A DNA stretch of 7,430 bases, from assembly GCA_905373425.1 (NCBI GenBank), contig CAJPST010000113.1, positions 1 through 7,430 on the forward strand, given 5' to 3'. A model generated the notes under the pieces. The model was not told where the DNA came from. It made no database searches and worked only from the letters and a program-made list of their open reading frames with translations. This document shows positions 5,478 through 7,430 of the stretch, one piece after another. Numbering within the stretch: position 1 is the first letter of the stretch; the number at the start of each line of letters is the position of its first letter. The position numbers and the translations under genes were made by a program. This DNA is from an uncultured Mesocricetibacter sp. (GTDB lineage: Bacteria; Pseudomonadota; Gammaproteobacteria; Enterobacterales; Pasteurellaceae).

Positions 5478-6062
5478 TTACCCATATAACTTCCAAAAAT
5501 TCATATTTTCAATATGCCAATAACTTTGTTCATCTGGTACTAGAGACCAGAATCTACTTGAAGCTTCACCTCGCCAACCTTGTGGAAGGTTATTCTCAAA
5601 CTTTCTATCCCAATTTGTGTGCATAAATATATTTCGATCTAAATTTATATAAAACCTCGGTAATCGTCCCTCTAATTTATTCCAATCTTCTAGAGTAATA
5701 ATCTCATTAGATGACATTAAAGAACGCTCAATAAAATAATAAATATTCTTAAGTTTATTAAGATCATATCCTTCAATAAAATAATTAACCATCCATTTTT
5801 TATCTCTAGGAGAAATATCTAAAGAATCAAAGTAATCAAACACATTATTTTGGGTTAATAAAGATGCTCCACCTCTATAAAGTTTAAGAGCTTGAATATA
5901 TTGGTTATAAGAAATCATTTCTTTTTCTAGATAATCTTTGTAAATAGTTCTAATATCTATTACATAGTTTTCTTTATCATCAAAAATAAAATAATGCTTA
6001 GAGTTTACTACAAAAATTGCAATATCTAATTCACCATTAAAAACTCTAGTTTCCAAATTCAT
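5478..6062 (-). CDS. Putative CdiI-type immunity protein (194 aa)
   Basis: This protein has 194 residues, no signal peptide and no membrane segment, and I cannot assign a named family. The N-terminal half has a strand pair, LDIAIFVVNSKHYFIFDDK (12-30), and helices. The C-terminal half is rich in Trp and Arg: LPRFYINLDRNIFMHTNW (134-151), LPQGWRGEASSRFW (159-172), and the end NFWKLYG. Its ATG (6060-6062) lies within the last codons of the upstream toxin domain, a 17-nt overlap. AGGAG (6070-6074 on the minus strand) sits 7 nt before it. This is the best-preserved toxin-immunity junction in the window, because the upstream toxin domain is complete to its stop. It is probably the specific inhibitor of that domain. 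Confidence 0.7.
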   Translation of the reverse strand: MNLETRVFNGELDIAIFVVNSKHYFIFDDKENYVIDIRTIYKDYLEKEMISYNQYIQALKLYRGGASLLTQNNVFDYFDSLDISPRDKKWMVNYFIEGYDLNKLKNIYYFIERSLMSSNEIITLEDWNKLEGRLPRFYINLDRNIFMHTNWDRKFENNLPQGWRGEASSRFWSLVPDEQSYWHIENMNFWKLYG

Positions 6063-6710
6063 TTTTAAACTCCTGCTCAGTTAATACTCGCCCATTAGAT
6101 GAATGTTTTTCTATTAATCTATCCCATACTTTAGGCAATTCTAAATTAATGCTGGGTTTTCCTTTTCCATCATCTACAATTTTAGGAGAATTTGGATCTC
6201 TTGCAATACCTGGAATCGATCTCTGCGGAACCGCAGAAGATATAATGCCATCATGTAATCTCTTGTCTACTTCAAAAACTACAACCGTTCCATTAGAAGG
6301 TTTTTCCTTTAAATAGTACATCGCATGATTTAAACTCCCAGTGCTAACACAAAGTTGTCCTTGGCAACCTGAATTAATAGAAACTGAACCATCCTGATTA
6401 ACAGTTATTCTATTCTGACTGGTTTTATATCCAACCTCACCGCCTTCTACTCTGAAATACGTTTCTGTTTGATTCTCATACCCTTGCTCTTCCCAACCAG
6501 TGGTAATTTACTATTCGCATTCGCCTCTCCTAGAATGACCGATGGTTTGTCTAAGGCACCTTTTGCTACTTTATATCCCGCCTATCCCGCAGCGATATTC
6601 GTTCCGACTTGGCTCCATGCTTCCACTTTTTTGAGCATATTTTCATCCCACCCGTAGGCGTTAGCAATGTCACGGATATTTTTATCCTTTAAGTTAAGGC
6701 CTTTTGTAAA
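6046..6710 (-). pseudogene. CdiA/filamentous-haemagglutinin-like toxin C-terminal fragment (pseudogene)
   Basis: Reading the minus strand from 6710 gives FTKGLNLKDKNIRDIANAYG, then WDENMLKKVEAWSQVGTNIA. This resembles the pretoxin stretch before the variable toxin of CdiA/FHA-type exoproteins. An in-frame TAG (6582-6584) interrupts it, then AGYKVAKGALDKPSVILGEA and NANSKLP. A one-base loss near 6500 shifts frame; restoring it gives LPTGWEEQGYENQTETYFRV. The toxin domain then runs in one frame from 6507 to TAG 6046-6048, 153 codons. Its features are YFRVEGGEVG, QNRITVNQDGSVSIN, QLCVSTGSLNHAMYYL, VVVFEVDKRLHDGI, SAVPQRSIPGIARDPN, LELPKVWDRLIEKH and LTEQEF. The ATG at 6321 is internal. The Arg, Ser-Thr and late Glu recall ADP-ribosyltransferase folds, but only weakly. 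No signal or transport region is present, so it cannot be secreted as it stands. Confidence 0.7.
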
Positions 6711-6904
6711 AAGGGATGGTTGTACGTCAGTATCAATCATCAAGACTGTTAAGCCGTGATCGGCACAAAAGCAGAAATATTAGCAGCGTTAGTGCTCTTA
6801 GTCACACCACCTTTTGTAGACAGAACAGTGGCCACAAAAGGTGCAACAGGGATTGTATTCAATTCTTTTATGACGAACTCTCTTTTTAAGAAAAAATTCA
6901 TCAT
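6711..6904 (-). pseudogene. parA: ParA-type ATPase N-terminal fragment from an integrative element (pseudogene)
   Basis: The minus-strand frame reads KELNTIPVAPFVATVLSTKG, then GVTKSTNAANISAF, the start of a ParA/MinD-type partition ATPase with its deviant Walker A loop. At that loop, KGGVTKST has Thr where KGGVGKST is usual. One T appears lost from a T run (6767-6770); restoring it continues into CADHGLTVLMIDTDVQPSL, the family's second conserved block. The match then stops at about 6711 and CdiA-like sequence begins in the same frame. The expected first codon of KELN is ATA (6869-6871), with AGAGAG just upstream; in-frame ATGs lie at 6899-6904. ParA genes of this kind sit near the tRNA end of ICEHin1056-like conjugative elements, which use tRNA-Leu. 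This is a remnant. Confidence 0.7.
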
Positions 6905-6942
6905 TAGTAGAGTTACACTTGTATAAGAAATGGTCAATTGAA

Positions 6943-7029
6943 TGGTGCCCGAGGCCAGACTTGAACTGGCACGCCCCGAAAGGCGAGGGATTTTAAATCC
7001 CTTGCGTCTACCGATTCCGCCACTCGGGC
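6943..7029 (-). tRNA. tRNA-Leu (anticodon UAA)
   Basis: The minus strand gives 87 nt with acceptor arms GCCCGAG and CTCGGGC, discriminator A and an encoded CCA (6943-6945). The anticodon arm AGGGA-TTTAAAA-TCCCT gives anticodon TAA. The long variable arm CGCCTTTCGGGGCG and GTTCAAGTC of the T arm are typical of a class II leucine tRNA. It follows tRNA-Gly by 22 nt and probably shares its transcript. Foreign sequence (parA remnant) begins within about 40 nt of its 3' end, so it has probably served as an integration site; the 3' end is intact. Confidence 0.97.
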
Positions 7030-7051
7030 ACGACGCGATTTGATTTGAAAA

Positions 7052-7127
<76 letters not shown>

Positions 7128-7162
7128 TTATTTGAAACATTGATGACGAATCAACGTGGTGA

Positions 7163-7190
7163 ATTCTACTAATTTCTATCAGTTAGTCAA
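7163..7190 (-). promoter_or_regulatory. Sigma-70-type promoter of the tRNA-Gly/tRNA-Leu operon
   Basis: On the minus strand TTGACT (7185-7190) and TAGAAT (7163-7168) are separated by 16 nt, both five of six to consensus. An A/T-rich tract (AAAAAAGTAATTTTTATT) lies just upstream of the -35 box and could act as an UP element. The expected start falls about 30 nt before the 5' end of tRNA-Gly. No competing candidate of this quality is seen in the 148-nt gap to pgsA. A weak hairpin, GTTATT/AATAAC (7250-7268), follows pgsA but has no U run. Confidence 0.75.
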
Positions 7191-7275
7191 ATAAAAATTA
7201 CTTTTTTCACGCTAACAGATTAAAAACACAACAATTCTTAAACTTATAGGTTATTGGAGTTTAATAACTACGCTT

Positions 7276-7430
7276 TTAAGGCTGAATTTCATCCAATAAT
7301 TTGCCCTTGGCTGCTTTAAGATATTGTAACATTGACCATACGGTTAAAATCACTGCCACATAAAGTAGTACAACAGCCAAAATTTCCATCCAAGGAGCAC
7401 AACGCCAAAGCAATCCGCCCAAGGCAAACA
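7276..7430 (-). CDS. pgsA: CDP-diacylglycerol-glycerol-3-phosphate 3-phosphatidyltransferase, C-terminal end (5' truncated by window)
   Basis: About 51 residues are visible, ending at TAA (7276-7278). They form the last membrane helix, MEILAVVLLYVAVILTVWSM, and the cytoplasmic tail LQYLKAAKGKLLDEIQP. The WSMLQYL-AA segment is characteristic of the PgsA C-terminus. The enzyme makes phosphatidylglycerol phosphate from CDP-diacylglycerol and glycerol 3-phosphate in the inner membrane, committing lipid to phosphatidylglycerol and cardiolipin. The catalytic CDP-alcohol phosphotransferase motif lies upstream, outside the window. The pgsA-tRNA-Gly-tRNA-Leu order is conserved in gammaproteobacteria and supports the call. 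Confidence 0.88.
   Translation of the reverse strand, partial: FALGGLLWRCAPWMEILAVVLLYVAVILTVWSMLQYLKAAKGKLLDEIQP

Noticed and set aside
6469..6657. Plus-strand open frame opposite the CdiA-like fragment
   Set aside because: It is the complement of recognisable minus-strand toxin sequence and has no family features or ribosome binding site.
2606..6942. A second attachment-site copy of the tRNA-Leu 3' end, which would define the island's other border
   Set aside because: No repeat of TGGTGCCCGAGG or its neighbours was seen in the window; the other end may be lost or outside.

Overview
The window comes from a Pasteurellaceae genome of the Haemophilus/Aggregatibacter/Pasteurella type. Ten copies of the Hin-type DNA uptake signal (AAAGTGCGGT or its complement) are visible, and prmB-smrB and pgsA-tRNA-Gly-tRNA-Leu match conserved gammaproteobacterial gene order. 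The two ends look like ordinary chromosome. The middle (about 2.6-6.9 kb) is visibly more AT-rich and is an accessory region.

Left flank (1-2605): the C-terminal part of a LysR-type regulator (+), a hairpin made of two inverted uptake signals, a VOC-family protein (-), prmB (ribosomal protein L3 glutamine methyltransferase, -), and divergent smrB (collided-ribosome mRNA endonuclease, +). Right flank (6943-7430): the end of pgsA (-), a good sigma-70-type promoter, then tRNA-Gly(GCC) and tRNA-Leu(UAA), all on the minus strand.

Middle (2606-6942), read on the minus strand away from tRNA-Leu: a broken parA fragment like those at the tRNA end of integrative elements; joined to it in a compatible frame, a broken C-terminal piece of a CdiA/FHA-like contact-dependent toxin whose toxin domain overlaps an immunity-like gene; then a series of further toxin-tail/immunity units. 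Three immunity-like genes (194, 157 and 132 aa) each start inside the last codons of an upstream toxin reading frame, overlapping by 17, 4 and 14 nt, and each has a strong Shine-Dalgarno sequence inside that tail. The toxin parts are truncated or frameshifted, while the immunity genes are intact. A fourth intact gene encodes a small ankyrin-repeat protein of the type used as immunity proteins. A 57-nt hairpin bounded by uptake signals occurs twice, once after each of two units.

The best overall reading is a decayed array of orphan cdiA-CT/cdiI modules beside a tRNA-Leu integration site, with surviving orphan immunity genes. The family, position and immunity assignments rest on reading the translations by eye and on context, not on database searches.
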